Notes under the pieces: model-generated
Told to the model about the DNA's origin: nothing
Databases searched by the model: none
Seen by the model: only the letters and a program-made list of their open reading frames with translations
Shown: positions 29,609-37,334 of the stretch, in pieces
Position numbering within the stretch: the stretch's first letter is position 1
How the letters are laid out: each line of letters begins with the position of its first letter
Program-made: the position numbers and the translations under genes
Assembly (NCBI RefSeq): GCF_004197395.1
Contig: NZ_SELS01000009.1
Coordinates: 62,001 to 126,000 of the forward strand
Source of the DNA: Paraburkholderia sp. UYCP14C
Lineage (GTDB): Bacteria > Pseudomonadota > Gammaproteobacteria > Burkholderiales > Burkholderiaceae
DNA: 64,000 bases
Direction of reading: 5' to 3'

Positions 29609-29629
29609 TTATCGCTAACGTTATGATAA
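29609..29629. promoter_or_regulatory. CGCTAACGTTA-type operator upstream of GH10 xylanase
   Basis: Arms TTATC and GATAA surround an inner TAACGTTA, 46 bases before the start codon, a typical repressor position. The site shares TATCGCTAACG with the operator before the lacI gene at 17157 and CGCTAACGTTA with the orphan site at 19201. Confidence 0.65.
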
Positions 29630-29675
29630 GTTAGAGAGCCACCCGAACCGGCTTTCCGTCACAAGGAGACCCGCA

Positions 29676-30860
29676 GTGCGTCCTTTGAGGACTTCGATGC
29701 GCATGCTCTGCGCAACCGTCGCCGTTTGCACACTCGCAGGAATCACGGGCTGCGCGCACAACCAGGCGCTCGCCGCTCATGACGGGCCGCCGCTCGCCGC
29801 GGCGCCTGCTGAAGCGCTGCCGCCATTGCGCACTGTGATGGCCGCGCACTTCAAGGTCGGCGCGGCGATCGAACCTGATTCGATCGAAAATCCCGCCGAC
29901 GCGGCGCTGATCGCCGCCCAGTTCTCGAGCCTGACCGCCGAGAACAAGATGAAGCCGGGCACGATCGGCGTCGCGGAAGGCAAGTACAACTTCGAGCCGG
30001 CCGACGAGATCGTCGCATTCGCGCAGGCGCACGGCATTGCGATGCGCGGCCATACGCTCGTGTGGCACTTCAAGGCCGGCGAATGGACCGAGGCGCCGGA
30101 CTGGTTCTTCGCCGGCGATCCGAAAGATCCGCACTATCACGACATCGTCGCGAAGCGGCTCGATCGATATGTAACCGACGTCGTCACACACTTCCGGGGC
30201 AAGGTCTATGCGTGGGACGTGGTCAACGAAGTGATCAGCGACCACCCGAATCAGGTGTATCGCGAAGACAGTCCGTGGTATCGGGCGCTCGGCAAGGACT
30301 ACATCGCGATCGCCTTCCGCGCGGCGCGCGCGGCCGACCCGAACGTGAAGCTCTATATCAACGAGTACAGCACCGACGATCCGCGCAAGCGCGCGAAACT
30401 GCTCGCGGTGATCCGCGATTTGCGCGCGCAGGGCGTGCCGATCGATGGTGTCGGCCATCAGATGCACATCAGCGTGAACTGGCCGCCGCTGCCGAACATC
30501 AAGCAGGCATTCGACGACGTCGCCGCGCTAGGCCTCGAAAACCAGGTGACCGAACTCGACGTGAGCCTCTACACCGATCGCGGTGAATGCTGGAGCAATC
30601 CGCACGCATGTCTGCCGGACCTCGGCCATTCGGTGTCGAACGACATCATGCGCGCGCAGGCCGAGCGTTATCGCGCGGTGTTCGCTCTGTTCGAGCAGGA
30701 GTCGAGCATCAAGGCGGTGACGTTCTGGGGCTACACGGACAAGCACACGTGGCTGACTTCGACGCCGGTGCCACGCAACAACCTGCCGTTGCTGTTCGAT
30801 GCGAACCTGAGGCCGAAAGCGGCACTGTGGGCGATCGTCGATTCGTCGTATCAACCGTAA
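29676..30860 (+). CDS. GH10 endo-1,4-beta-xylanase, lipoprotein
   Basis: Glycoside hydrolase family 10 enzyme of 394 aa. The acid/base is E185 in WDVVNE and the nucleophile E293 in VTELD; GHTLVWH and the late WGYTDKHTWL motif complete the family set. The N-terminus carries a lipobox ITG-C with C26, so the enzyme is probably anchored in the outer membrane. Start is GTG at 29676 with AAGGAG 7 bases upstream. It cuts xylan to oligosaccharides that the porin and ABC importers can take up. Two different LacI-type operators precede it, linking it to both transport modules although it is transcribed alone. Confidence 0.94.
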   Translation: MRPLRTSMRMLCATVAVCTLAGITGCAHNQALAAHDGPPLAAAPAEALPPLRTVMAAHFKVGAAIEPDSIENPADAALIAAQFSSLTAENKMKPGTIGVAEGKYNFEPADEIVAFAQAHGIAMRGHTLVWHFKAGEWTEAPDWFFAGDPKDPHYHDIVAKRLDRYVTDVVTHFRGKVYAWDVVNEVISDHPNQVYREDSPWYRALGKDYIAIAFRAARAADPNVKLYINEYSTDDPRKRAKLLAVIRDLRAQGVPIDGVGHQMHISVNWPPLPNIKQAFDDVAALGLENQVTELDVSLYTDRGECWSNPHACLPDLGHSVSNDIMRAQAERYRAVFALFEQESSIKAVTFWGYTDKHTWLTSTPVPRNNLPLLFDANLRPKAALWAIVDSSYQP

Positions 30861-30885
30861 CGTCGATCTTCGAGCCGAAAAGTAA

Positions 30886-30911
30886 ATGGCCCGCGGTAAG
30901 CTGCGGGCCAT
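30886..30911. terminator. Stem-loop terminator between convergent genes
   Basis: Perfect 9-bp arms ATGGCCCGC and GCGGGCCAT. Read on the minus strand it is followed by TTTACTTTT, so it fits best as the terminator of the hydrolase gene at 30975-32540; it may also serve the xylanase gene. Confidence 0.65.
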
Positions 30912-30974
30912 CTGGTCACATCTCGTGAAACCGGCAGAGCAATTGCCGTCAGCTCGATTCAAACCATCCGCATG

Positions 30975-32540
30975 TCAAGGCTCGTCCGAGCCGACCTGCT
31001 CGAGCGCGTTCAGATCCTCGGCGAAATCGTCGGGCTGACCGTCCGCGGTTTCATGTGTGCGCGGCGGTGACTTGACGACCGGCGGCGGCATCTTGCCGAT
31101 GCCTTCGTCGATACGCTGCAGCAGATACGGGAAGAACGGATTCGACGCGATGCGGAACATCGAATCGAGCGTCAGAATCAGCGTGCCGCGTTCGCCGCGC
31201 GGCGCGAGCGTGCCGAGGTTCTCGTTGAAGTTTTCCGAATCGTCGGGCGCGATGCCGTACAGCGCGTCGGTGATCGGGAATGGAATCGCGACGTGCGACA
31301 ACGAGAAAATGTCCTGCGGATAGTCGATATCCAGCGGTTTGGCGCGTGTTTGCACTTCGCCCGCATAAACGCTGCGCTCGACGGTATGCGCCGAATCCGG
31401 CGACACGTTGGCGATCACCGTCGTGCGATAGTTCTGCGGACCGATGCGTAGCAGCCGCGACAGCGCCGTGTACGACGCGACGCGCAGGAAGGTCCTGAAA
31501 CGCACGCTGCGGTTCACGTCGAACAGCACGACTTCGCTGCCGTTCTCAGGCAGCTTGTCATAGAGCGACGACATCACCGCGGGCGTGCTGACCGTGAAAT
31601 CCGTCACCGATTGGAACGTCAGAATGGGCGGTAACGTATCGAGCCGGTTCTCGCGCTCGAGCCGCGCAATCTGTTCCTGAATCACGCTCGTGAGCAGATA
31701 CGACTGCCGCGCGCCATTCACAGGAAACGAGTTGTACTTGAATGGATTGAACTCCGGCACGATGCCGAGCCACGCGGCGCGCGCGAACGGCGGCAGCACC
31801 GCGGGCAATCCGGCGAGACCGGCAAAGCGCGCGTAACGCGTGACGCCGATCATCGGCGAGATCAGCACGACGCGCGTCGGACGCGCAAGCGCGGGATTCT
31901 CGATCGCGTCGAGCGCATATTGCAGCGCGAGTGCGCCGCCGTTCGAGAACCCGACCAGTTCGATCGGCTTGTCCGGCCCCACGCGACGGCGCGCTTCGCG
32001 CACCGCGAGCCGCGTGGCCGCGGTCCAGTCCTGCCAGTGCACGTCGACGAGCCCCGCCGGCACCGTGCCATGCCCCGGCAAGCGAATGCCTATCGCGACG
32101 AAACCGCGATCGCGATATCGACGCGCGATATGCCGCATGCTGTACGGCGCATCCGTCATGCCGTGCAGCAGCACGACCGCGCCGACGGGTGGCCCCGACG
32201 GTTCGAGAATGTAAGAGTGATTCCAGTTTTCGGCGAAATGCCACGGAAAAATCGGCGAGCCCTCGTAATAACGGTTCGCCGGAATGCGCTCGGACCGCTG
32301 CAGCTTTTCGACGACATTGACACGCACGTCCTCGAAAATCCGGTTTTCCGCCTTGATGTACGCGTTCCAGTCGGCGGTGTCCATTTCCTCGACGGTCATT
32401 TCGCGTGGCACATAGGTGTGCCATACCGACAGCTCCGGCCCGCGCTGCGAATACCACGCGCGTAGCCCGAATGCGAGCACCGCCAGCAGCACCAGAACCC
32501 ATGCACTTATCTTTATTACCTTCAGTGACGTGCGCAGCAT
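30975..32540 (-). CDS. Membrane-anchored alpha/beta hydrolase
   Basis: Protein of 521 aa. One N-terminal transmembrane helix (residues 10-30) is followed by an alpha/beta-hydrolase domain: oxyanion-hole HGMTDAPYSM at 126, nucleophile S199 in GFSNGG. The start of the fold resembles serine aminopeptidase/monoglyceride lipase-like hydrolases, but the C-terminal 200 residues do not match a domain I can name. The catalytic domain is expected to face the periplasm. Substrate unknown. It is a single-gene unit ending at the stem-loop at 30886. Confidence 0.75.
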   Translation of the reverse strand: MLRTSLKVIKISAWVLVLLAVLAFGLRAWYSQRGPELSVWHTYVPREMTVEEMDTADWNAYIKAENRIFEDVRVNVVEKLQRSERIPANRYYEGSPIFPWHFAENWNHSYILEPSGPPVGAVVLLHGMTDAPYSMRHIARRYRDRGFVAIGIRLPGHGTVPAGLVDVHWQDWTAATRLAVREARRRVGPDKPIELVGFSNGGALALQYALDAIENPALARPTRVVLISPMIGVTRYARFAGLAGLPAVLPPFARAAWLGIVPEFNPFKYNSFPVNGARQSYLLTSVIQEQIARLERENRLDTLPPILTFQSVTDFTVSTPAVMSSLYDKLPENGSEVVLFDVNRSVRFRTFLRVASYTALSRLLRIGPQNYRTTVIANVSPDSAHTVERSVYAGEVQTRAKPLDIDYPQDIFSLSHVAIPFPITDALYGIAPDDSENFNENLGTLAPRGERGTLILTLDSMFRIASNPFFPYLLQRIDEGIGKMPPPVVKSPPRTHETADGQPDDFAEDLNALEQVGSDEP

Positions 32541-32957
32541 TCGTGTTCTCTTGATGAGATGAAGGTTGCACCGCGCGCAGGCTGCTCTCTGCGTGGTGTG
32601 CGCATGCCGTCATCGCGACGGCTTCCGGTGTGGATATCCTAAGGGCTTTTAATCACCGGTTCAAACTTTGTCGGCCGGGCGCGCGACGCGGCATCGCCAA
32701 CGGCCCTTGTATGAACCGATGATTTGCATGACAAGCCGACGAGGCACGCTATCGCCAGTGCGAATGATTTCGTCCCATTCGCCGCGCTATTTGACGTTCG
32801 ACGTGAAGGAAATGACACGGAATGCTCGAGACGTCGCGGAGAACGAAGTCGAGCCCCATGCAAGAACAGTCCTTCTGCGACGCTTCCGGAAACGCTTTGC
32901 TCAACGGCCATGAGATGCCTGATCAAGTCCGGATCGGGCCATGCGGTCCAGTAACGA

Positions 32958-32993
32958 AAAGCCGGGGCGCGACCCACGTCGCGCCCCGGCTTT
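32958..32993. terminator. Strong intrinsic terminator
   Basis: A 16-bp perfect stem (arm AAAGCCGGGGCGCGAC, 4-base loop CCAC) ends in TTTT on the minus strand, directly after the small lipoprotein gene. The 415 bases beyond it, up to 32540, hold no convincing gene. Confidence 0.8.
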
Positions 32994-33012
32994 GCCTGCT
33001 TGCTGGCAATGA

Positions 33013-33228
33013 CTAACGGCCGCGCATATTGCCGGCCACGCCGCCCGCCGCGCCGCCGATGATCGCGCCGGTCCACGCGTCGCCGCCCGAGATCGCCGCG
33101 ATGCCCGCACCCGCGCCCGCGCCGATTGCCGCGCCGCTCATCGTTCCCTGTGCCTGCGGGCTCATGTCCGTGCAACCGATCATTGCGGCCAGCGCGCCAA
33201 TACTGACGATCCACCCAAGTCGTTTCAT
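33013..33228 (-). CDS. Glycine-zipper small lipoprotein
   Basis: A 71-aa protein with a lipobox MIG-C at residues 16-19 and two glycine-zipper stretches (GAAIGAGAGAGIAAISGG and GAIIGGAAGGVAG). Such proteins insert in or span the outer membrane, and OsmB- or YMGG-like small lipoproteins look the same. It lies 11 bases after the gene at 33240 and is probably co-transcribed with it. Confidence 0.8.
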   Translation of the reverse strand: MKRLGWIVSIGALAAMIGCTDMSPQAQGTMSGAAIGAGAGAGIAAISGGDAWTGAIIGGAAGGVAGNMRGR

Positions 33229-33239
33229 GATCGCTCTCC

Positions 33240-33617
33240 TTATTGATTTTTCTTCAGGCCGGGCACGACCATCTGAAACCAGAGGGTCTCGATCACCGGG
33301 TGCTGGATCATCGTGGGATTGGCGGCGTAGTAGCTGTCGAGGCCTTGACGCACGCTGTCGAGCGTCTGGCCCTGCATACCCTTGCCGAAGCGTTGCGCCA
33401 TGTCGGTGCTCTTCGCCATGTTGCCGGCATAGGCGCGCTCGATGTCGATCACGTTCGAGATACCGACCAGATACGCTTTCTTCTGCTCATCGGTCGACTG
33501 CGTCCATTGCTGGCCCGTGACGATCGGAATGCTTTCCGCGCGCGCGACGTTGCCCATCATTGCCAGCGACAGGAAAGTCAGAGATAACAGCGTTCGCCAT
33601 TGTGGTTTGATTGCCAT
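33240..33617 (-). CDS. Hypothetical exported protein
   Basis: Protein of 125 aa with a signal peptide (cleavage near ARA-ES, residue 28). The mature part reads TGQQWTQSTDEQKKAYLVGISNVIDIE and holds no cysteine or domain I recognise. It looks like a Rap1a/Tai-like small helical periplasmic protein, but I cannot confirm that. It forms a two-gene unit with the downstream glycine-zipper lipoprotein, which suggests an envelope role. Confidence 0.7.
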   Translation of the reverse strand: MAIKPQWRTLLSLTFLSLAMMGNVARAESIPIVTGQQWTQSTDEQKKAYLVGISNVIDIERAYAGNMAKSTDMAQRFGKGMQGQTLDSVRQGLDSYYAANPTMIQHPVIETLWFQMVVPGLKKNQ

Positions 33618-34464
33618 CGCATACTCCAGGGAAGTTATGTTCTCCAGCGGCCCGCCGGCGACCGCATCCGGCGGTGTCGGTCGCGTTATTTGGAAGATTG
33701 GTCTGTGTGTCTCGTCGCATCTCCTTTCAGGTTCACCGGTCGGCGTGGTTCATCGGTTCGGGTTCTATTGGCGTTGGGTTGCATCAGCGAATAGACACCT
33801 TGGCGACAGAAAGTCTCGTGGCGGATTGGAGTGATGTGCGTACCTGCTGTTTGCTGGTAACGACTGGACTTGCGTTGGCCTCGTCGCGTAAGACACGCTT
33901 TAGAGTCTACAGCCTTTTCGGCAATTTCCAAGCCCATTTCCGCTCGATGCCCAGCGCGTGACATTTGTGTCAAATTTCATTTGGCTAGCGAAATGATGCG
34001 ATGCCATGCGTGTAAACACTCATCGGTTATCCTGCGCTCGAGCAGCGCGGGTGGTATTCCCATCGATTTCATAGCGCCGATTATTCAATGTTCTATCCCT
34101 GCAATGCGAAGCGGCTTTTTCGGACTGAATGTTCGGCTTCCTGATTAGATTGTCAATCGAGAACGGTTCGAATTTATCTATTTTCGTTTGACGAGTTTTT
34201 CCTCTGGAAGCAGTACCAACCAATAGTGAAACAGATGCGTTTTTATTGATGCGTTTGTCGACATGTTTATCGGTGACTGTGCGGATCTCACGCTTGCGTC
34301 TGCCGTCGAACGGACTTCGGTCGATCACATCTTGCTTGCGGTCAGGTGGCTGCGCAGCAGCGAAGGGAGGGCTCGCGCGCGGTTGACGGTTAGTTGCGTT
34401 GATGGCCGGGCAACCGGACAATCGTTTCAAATGCGTCCGCGTTCATCATTAACAGTCTTTAGCT
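33618..34464. other. Lower-GC non-coding stretch before hipB
   Basis: About 850 bases with clearly lower GC than the neighbours and only short, unconvincing open frames. It separates the exported-protein pair from the HipBA locus and may mark the edge of an acquired segment. Confidence 0.4.
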
Positions 34465-34509
34465 TGTATTTGCTAAATACAGGGTATAAACTGTATCTGC
34501 AACTTACAG
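34465..34509. promoter_or_regulatory. Two operator-like palindromes in the hipBA promoter
   Basis: TGTATTT-GCT-AAATACA (34465-34481) is a perfect 17-bp inverted repeat, and CTGTA...TACAG (34491-34509) is a second one 27 bases away centre to centre. They lie in the AT-rich promoter 45-90 bases before hipB, as expected for HipB-type autorepression by looping or cooperative binding. Confidence 0.6.
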
Positions 34510-34552
34510 GCTTTGGCCTGTTGCGCCGTCGCAGCCGAACCGGAGATCGACC

Positions 34553-35104
34553 GTGGACTACGCCATCAAGACACTGAGCCAGCTCAGACCGATCCTGCAG
34601 GGCTTCAGGAAGACCGCCGGCCTCACTCAGGCTGCGATGGCCGCGCATCTCGGAGTCACGCAACAGACCTACGCGCAACTCGAAGCGAATCCGGCGGCCG
34701 TCAGCATCGAACGGCTCTTCAGGGTGTTGCGGGTCTTGCAGGTCGATATGAAACTCACGCAGAGCGGATCGACGCAAAGCGTTGCCGTGGAAGACGCAGA
34801 GACACCAGCCGCCGGAGCGCCGGCCGCCGGAACGCCGGCCGCAGCAAAAGGCAACGCCAGACCTGCCACGCGCGTGCCGCTCACACCAGAAACATCGCCG
34901 CAAAAACAGGCGCGCGCGCAAGCTCCGGTGCGGCGCGCGGCGACGAGATCGCCCGGCACGGACAGCGACCGCACCGCCGCTCAAGCATCGGGCACCGGGG
35001 TCAAAGCAGCCAGATCCGCCAGCACCGCCCAAGAGCCCAAAGCAATCAAACCCGCCAGGGCGACCAAAGCGACCAGCACCAGCAAGAAGCGGGAGGATTG
35101 GTAA
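34553..35104 (+). CDS. hipB: HipB-like XRE antitoxin with long C-terminal tail
   Basis: Protein of 183 aa. Residues 8-60 are an XRE/Cro helix-turn-helix (KTAGLTQAAMAAHLGVTQQ with YAQLEANP), matching HipB, the DNA-binding antitoxin and repressor of hipBA. HipB proteins are normally about 70-100 aa; here about 100 extra residues rich in Ala, Pro, Thr, Arg and Lys follow, including a short PAAGAPAAGTPAA repeat, and look disordered. Start is GTG with GGAG 9 bases upstream. It is 2 bases before hipA. Confidence 0.82.
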   Translation: MDYAIKTLSQLRPILQGFRKTAGLTQAAMAAHLGVTQQTYAQLEANPAAVSIERLFRVLRVLQVDMKLTQSGSTQSVAVEDAETPAAGAPAAGTPAAAKGNARPATRVPLTPETSPQKQARAQAPVRRAATRSPGTDSDRTAAQASGTGVKAARSASTAQEPKAIKPARATKATSTSKKREDW

Positions 35105-35106
35105 GC

Positions 35107-36432
35107 ATGGCGCGCGGCACACCGAACCGTCTGAATCTGTGGATGAACGGCCTGCGGGTCGGCGCGTGGGAAACGACACGCAGCGGCGAACGTCTGACTT
35201 ATGTCGACGAATGGACCGACGATCCGCAAGGACGCCCGCTATCGCTGTCGCTGCCGTTTACACCGGGCAATCAGCCATATCGCGGCCAGATCGTCGCCGA
35301 CTATTTCGACAACCTGCTGCCCGACAGCGAGCCGATCCGACGCCGCATCGCCGCGCGCTACCGCACCGGCAGCGCCGCGCCGTTCGCGTTGCTCACCGCG
35401 CTCGGACGCGACTGCGTCGGCGCGTTGCAACTGCTGCCGCCGGACGAAGAACCGAACGATCTGACGAGCATCCACGGCCGCGAACTCAGCACCGGCGACA
35501 TCGCCGCGCTGCTGCGCGGCACGACGTCGGGAGCGCCGCTCGGGCAGCACGATCCGCTCGAAGACCTGCGTCTGTCGATCGCCGGCGCGCAGGAAAAAAC
35601 CGCGCTGCTGCGTCATCGCAACCGCTGGCTGCTGCCTGAAGGCAGCACGCCGACCACGCACATCTTCAAGCTGCCGCTCGGGCTCGTCGGCAACATGCGC
35701 GCCGATATGCGCACCTCGGTGGAAAACGAATGGCTGTGCTCGCAGATCGTCGCGGCCTACGGGCTCCCGGTCGCGCACTGCGAAATCGCGCGATTCGACG
35801 AGCAGAAGGTGTTGATCGTCGAGCGCTTCGATCGCCGTTTGTCGAGCGACGCCACGTGGATCGTGCGGCTGCCGCAGGAGGACATGTGTCAGGCCACTGG
35901 CACGTCGGCGCTGCGCAAGTACGAGTCCGACGGCGGTCCGGGCATCGAGGCGATCATGGAGATACTCGCGGGCTCGTCGCGCGCGACGACGGACCGGCGC
36001 AACTTCTTCGCGACGCAACTGGTCTTCTGGCTGCTCGCCGCGACCGATGGGCATGCGAAGAACTTCAGCATCGCGCATCTGCCCGGCAATCGCTACGAAT
36101 CCACGCCGCTTTACGACGTGCTCTCCGCGCATCCGATCATCGGCGGCGGCGCGGGCCGCCTCGCACCGCAGAAAGTGAAACTGGCGATGGCGGTTCGCGG
36201 CAAGAACGTCCACTACCTGCTCAATCAGATCCAGCGCCGGCATTGGGCCGCCGAAGGGCAGCGCGTTGGTCTTTCCGCCGCGGATATCGATACGCTGATC
36301 GATGAGTTGACCGGGCAAACGGAGACGGTGATCGACACAGTCGCGTCGCGATTGCCCGCCGACTTTCCGCTGGACGTGGCCGATGCGGTATTCGACGGCA
36401 TGCGTCGGCTGAACCGCAAGCTTGCCCAGTAA
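35107..36432 (+). CDS. hipA: HipA-like serine/threonine kinase toxin
   Basis: Protein of 441 aa with the HipA layout: N-terminal domain to about residue 110, SIAGAQEKTALL at 157-168, HIFKLP lysine at 188, VERFDR at 238-243, the catalytic ATDGHAKNFSI with D314, and the metal-binding YDVLSA with D337. In E. coli HipA phosphorylates glutamyl-tRNA synthetase and causes dormancy; the target here is unknown. Start at 35107 is preferred because the longer frame from 34513 would overlap hipB entirely. Key catalytic residues are all present, so the toxin looks intact. Confidence 0.88.
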   Translation: MARGTPNRLNLWMNGLRVGAWETTRSGERLTYVDEWTDDPQGRPLSLSLPFTPGNQPYRGQIVADYFDNLLPDSEPIRRRIAARYRTGSAAPFALLTALGRDCVGALQLLPPDEEPNDLTSIHGRELSTGDIAALLRGTTSGAPLGQHDPLEDLRLSIAGAQEKTALLRHRNRWLLPEGSTPTTHIFKLPLGLVGNMRADMRTSVENEWLCSQIVAAYGLPVAHCEIARFDEQKVLIVERFDRRLSSDATWIVRLPQEDMCQATGTSALRKYESDGGPGIEAIMEILAGSSRATTDRRNFFATQLVFWLLAATDGHAKNFSIAHLPGNRYESTPLYDVLSAHPIIGGGAGRLAPQKVKLAMAVRGKNVHYLLNQIQRRHWAAEGQRVGLSAADIDTLIDELTGQTETVIDTVASRLPADFPLDVADAVFDGMRRLNRKLAQ

Positions 36433-36435
36433 AGC

Positions 36436-37113
36436 TCACGCACGCCGCTCCGCCCCTCCATGGGTCTTCGCAGTGGCGCGCCCCTGCACGCTCAGCAGAT
36501 GCTCGCGCATGCATTGCGCGGCCGCGTCCGCGTCGCGCGCTTTCAGCGCATTGACGATCGCCTGATGCTGTTGCGCGAAAAACTCCCGCGTCTCCTGCGC
36601 GGATGTTTTCTCGCGAACCTCCGGCTTCACCCGCATGCCGTTGATCACCTCCATTAACGCAATCAACGCGGGATTACGCGTCGCATGTCCGATCAGCAAA
36701 TGAAAGCGGTGATCCCATTGCTGCCACTCGTCGTCGTTCTTCGCGGCGGCATTTTTGCGTGCGCATTTTTCCAGTTCCTGCAGATCGTCGCCACTCGCTT
36801 TCGTCGCGGCCAGCGCGGCCAGCGCCGGCTCGAACAGCAGTCGCATTTCGGCGATGTCCGCGGGACTGGTGCCGGCGCGCAAGCCGCGCAGCGTCGGCGC
36901 GAACTTCAGCGGCCGCGCGCCCAGATAGGTGCCGCGGCCAACGCCGCGCCACACGCGCCCCGACGCCTCGAGCGAAGCGAGCGCCGCGCGCAACTCACGG
37001 CGGCTCACGTCCAGTTCTTCGGCGAGCGTTCTTTCGGGCGGCAGCGCGTCACCGTCCTTCAACTGATGGTCGGCGATGTAGTCGAGTAGCGCATCCAGTA
37101 CCGGCTTGTCCAT
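36436..37113 (-). CDS. GntR-family (FadR/FCD) transcriptional regulator
   Basis: Regulator of 225 aa: N-terminal winged helix with LPPERTLAEELDVSRRELRAAL at about 24-45, and a C-terminal FCD all-helical sensor domain. It is divergent from the gamma-glutamyltransferase operon, and inverted repeats with half-site TTGGTTC lie before both genes. It most likely represses that operon and itself, with a metabolite ligand that cannot be named. Confidence 0.88.
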   Translation of the reverse strand: MDKPVLDALLDYIADHQLKDGDALPPERTLAEELDVSRRELRAALASLEASGRVWRGVGRGTYLGARPLKFAPTLRGLRAGTSPADIAEMRLLFEPALAALAATKASGDDLQELEKCARKNAAAKNDDEWQQWDHRFHLLIGHATRNPALIALMEVINGMRVKPEVREKTSAQETREFFAQQHQAIVNALKARDADAAAQCMREHLLSVQGRATAKTHGGAERRA

Positions 37114-37121
37114 GTCGCTCA

Positions 37122-37145
37122 GTGAACCAATTAATATTGGTTCAC
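37122..37145. promoter_or_regulatory. GntR-family operator (site 1)
   Basis: Perfect 10-bp arms GTGAACCAAT and ATTGGTTCAC with a TAAT centre, 9 bases before the regulator start codon. The TTGGTTC/GAACCAA half-sites recur at 37280. Confidence 0.7.
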
Positions 37146-37279
37146 ACGATACCAGAATCTCGGCAGCACGCCACAGCAGTATCCGATGATTTTTGATCGG
37201 CTATACTGGTTCAACCATCGCGGGTTAACACCGGGTGCAACCCGGCTTCGTTAGTCTTACGCTTTCACTTTCTCAAATC

Positions 37280-37299
37280 GAACCATTCAGTATTGGTTC
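37280..37299. promoter_or_regulatory. GntR-family operator (site 2)
   Basis: GAACCA and TGGTTC arms 8 bases apart, 36 bases before the transferase gene. A further half-site TACTGGTTCAACC lies near 37204. Together with site 1 it brackets the divergent promoter region. Confidence 0.6.
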
Positions 37300-37334
37300 T
37301 ATCAATCGGTCCCGTCGTCGCCAAGGAGTCGCGC

